NCBI RefSeq assembly: GCF_964340395.1
Contig: NC_135562.1
Location: forward strand, 13,942,296-14,006,295
Length of the DNA: 64,000 bases
Direction of reading: 5' to 3'
DNA from: Glandiceps talaboti
Lineage: Eukaryota; Hemichordata; Enteropneusta; Spengelidae
Under the pieces are notes generated by a model. That model made no database searches, was not told the DNA's origin, and saw only the letters and a list, made by a program, of their open reading frames with translations. Within the stretch, counting starts at the first letter, position 1. Each line of letters opens with the position of its first letter. Position numbers and translations under genes: made by a program. Of this stretch, positions 63,177 to 64,000 are shown piece after piece.

Positions 63177-64000
63177 ATCGAACATTGTACATCGACAGTG
63201 AATTGTGTGCGGAACAGAACATTTCATCTGTGTGATCAGCATTCATCGACGCCATTTACGATTCGTGTGTTGTGTTATGCATCTACGGGTAATAGTAAGT
63301 CTGTGCTTTGACTCAAGACAAAGTGACTTTTACGCTGATCTCAGTGCCACAACCAGCTATCAATAGTTTCAGTGTATGTACTCTAATATCTTATCTTAAG
63401 TAATAATATTACAAGCAGTTTTGGTGTACAATGTGTAGCTTTTTTATTTTACTTTGGTTATAAGACCAGCTCGAGTTAAACCTGTGCCTTGTTGTGTATG
63501 TTGTCCTCCATTTCTTCATTCCCGGTCTTCCTCCCCTATCCTGGGAAGTCGTGACACAGATAGAAACCAGCGTGGAGTCTTTGAAAGTAAAGGAAACAAA
63601 GGCTAACAAAGTGGAAAACACAGATATGAAGAAACTTATTGGGGTATAATGAAAGTAGGCGGCCAATCAAAAGAACGCATGGATTTGATGGGATGTGATG
63701 TGATGTGATGTGATATGATATGACGATATATAAAGGATAGTCATGTAGAAAGAAATTAAAACTATAAACATACACTTCATTTCCACAACCATTACAGCTA
63801 CAAACCAATGTGAATTTCAATGAATAGGAAGGTATATCGTGTCTATCGCTTGGCATGCATAACTATACGAGTTGTACCACACACACTTTGTCAGAAGGTG
63901 ACATGAAGTGTTAGACATTTTATGGGATAACGTGCCATCACCACATCCGTAAGTAACCTTGCCTAACCTCACTTCACCTCACCACACACTGACATATTAT

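Larger units (their letters stand above)
62207..64000. other. 3' flank of gene C, no further gene seen
   Basis: Presumed 3' UTR to about 62720, then a GT microsatellite (62885-62913), an ATTC microsatellite (63133-63176) and a short GATGT run near 63690. Open frames at 63111-63856 show no domain. Confidence 0.5.

Overview
This window is eukaryotic, from a marine-invertebrate-like bilaterian genome. The evidence is AT-rich DNA, small exons with GT..AG introns of 0.1-5 kb, very many microsatellites, MITE-like foldback elements, a degenerate LINE fragment, one 100-N assembly gap, and gene families typical of invertebrate deuterostomes and lophotrochozoans: a DED-NACHT NLR and an LDLa/LRR GPCR of the GRL101 type. 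I cannot name the species. I see no bacterial operons, CRISPR arrays, tRNA genes or rRNA genes.

Three protein-coding genes could be rebuilt by hand from splice sites and reading phase. Gene A (minus, 11586 down to about 6899) starts with a signal-peptide exon, then two exons with two EGF domains each, and an exon with one transmembrane helix; its last exons are not resolved. Gene B (minus, 21614 down to 16579) has three exons joined in phase 1 and encodes a predicted 1,201-residue protein: an N-terminal death-effector domain, a short linker, an NTPase NACHT domain and a long C-terminal region with only weak LRR-like character. Gene C (plus, 28018 to 62206) spans 34 kb in about 31 exons, giving about 2,154 residues in one consistent reading frame. 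Its order is signal peptide, a fucolectin/F5-8C-like domain, kringle, EGF, a Link-like domain, a second F5/8C-like domain, PAN/Apple, CUB, C-type lectin, seven LDLa repeats, an LRR block, a rhodopsin-type 7TM, a partial kinase-like segment, and a long Lys/Glu-rich tail.

B and C are transcribed divergently, about 6.4 kb apart. Both look like recognition/signalling proteins: B a cytosolic innate-immune sensor or adaptor-recruiting NTPase, C a cell-surface receptor with many carbohydrate- and protein-binding modules. That they act together is not shown by the sequence.

The rest is repeats. From 1 to 6.9 kb there are a hairpin, an inverted-repeat element, an interstitial telomere-type tract, a decayed fragment of the gene-B NACHT exon (4562-4735), a small foldback element and a ~150-bp tandem array. 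From 9.0 to 10.05 kb lies a second tandem family, interrupted by a 391-bp TIR element flanked by TA; an uninterrupted copy of the target is near 33.05 kb. The 21.6-28 kb intergenic region holds a further copy of the sequence lying 3' of gene B and one half of a diverged duplication whose partner is at 29.16-30.38 kb. Gene-C introns hold the LINE fragment (53.79-54.40 kb), two foldback elements (40.63-40.89, 57.76-58.15 kb), long CT, TA and GA microsatellites, and the assembly gap (46401-46500).
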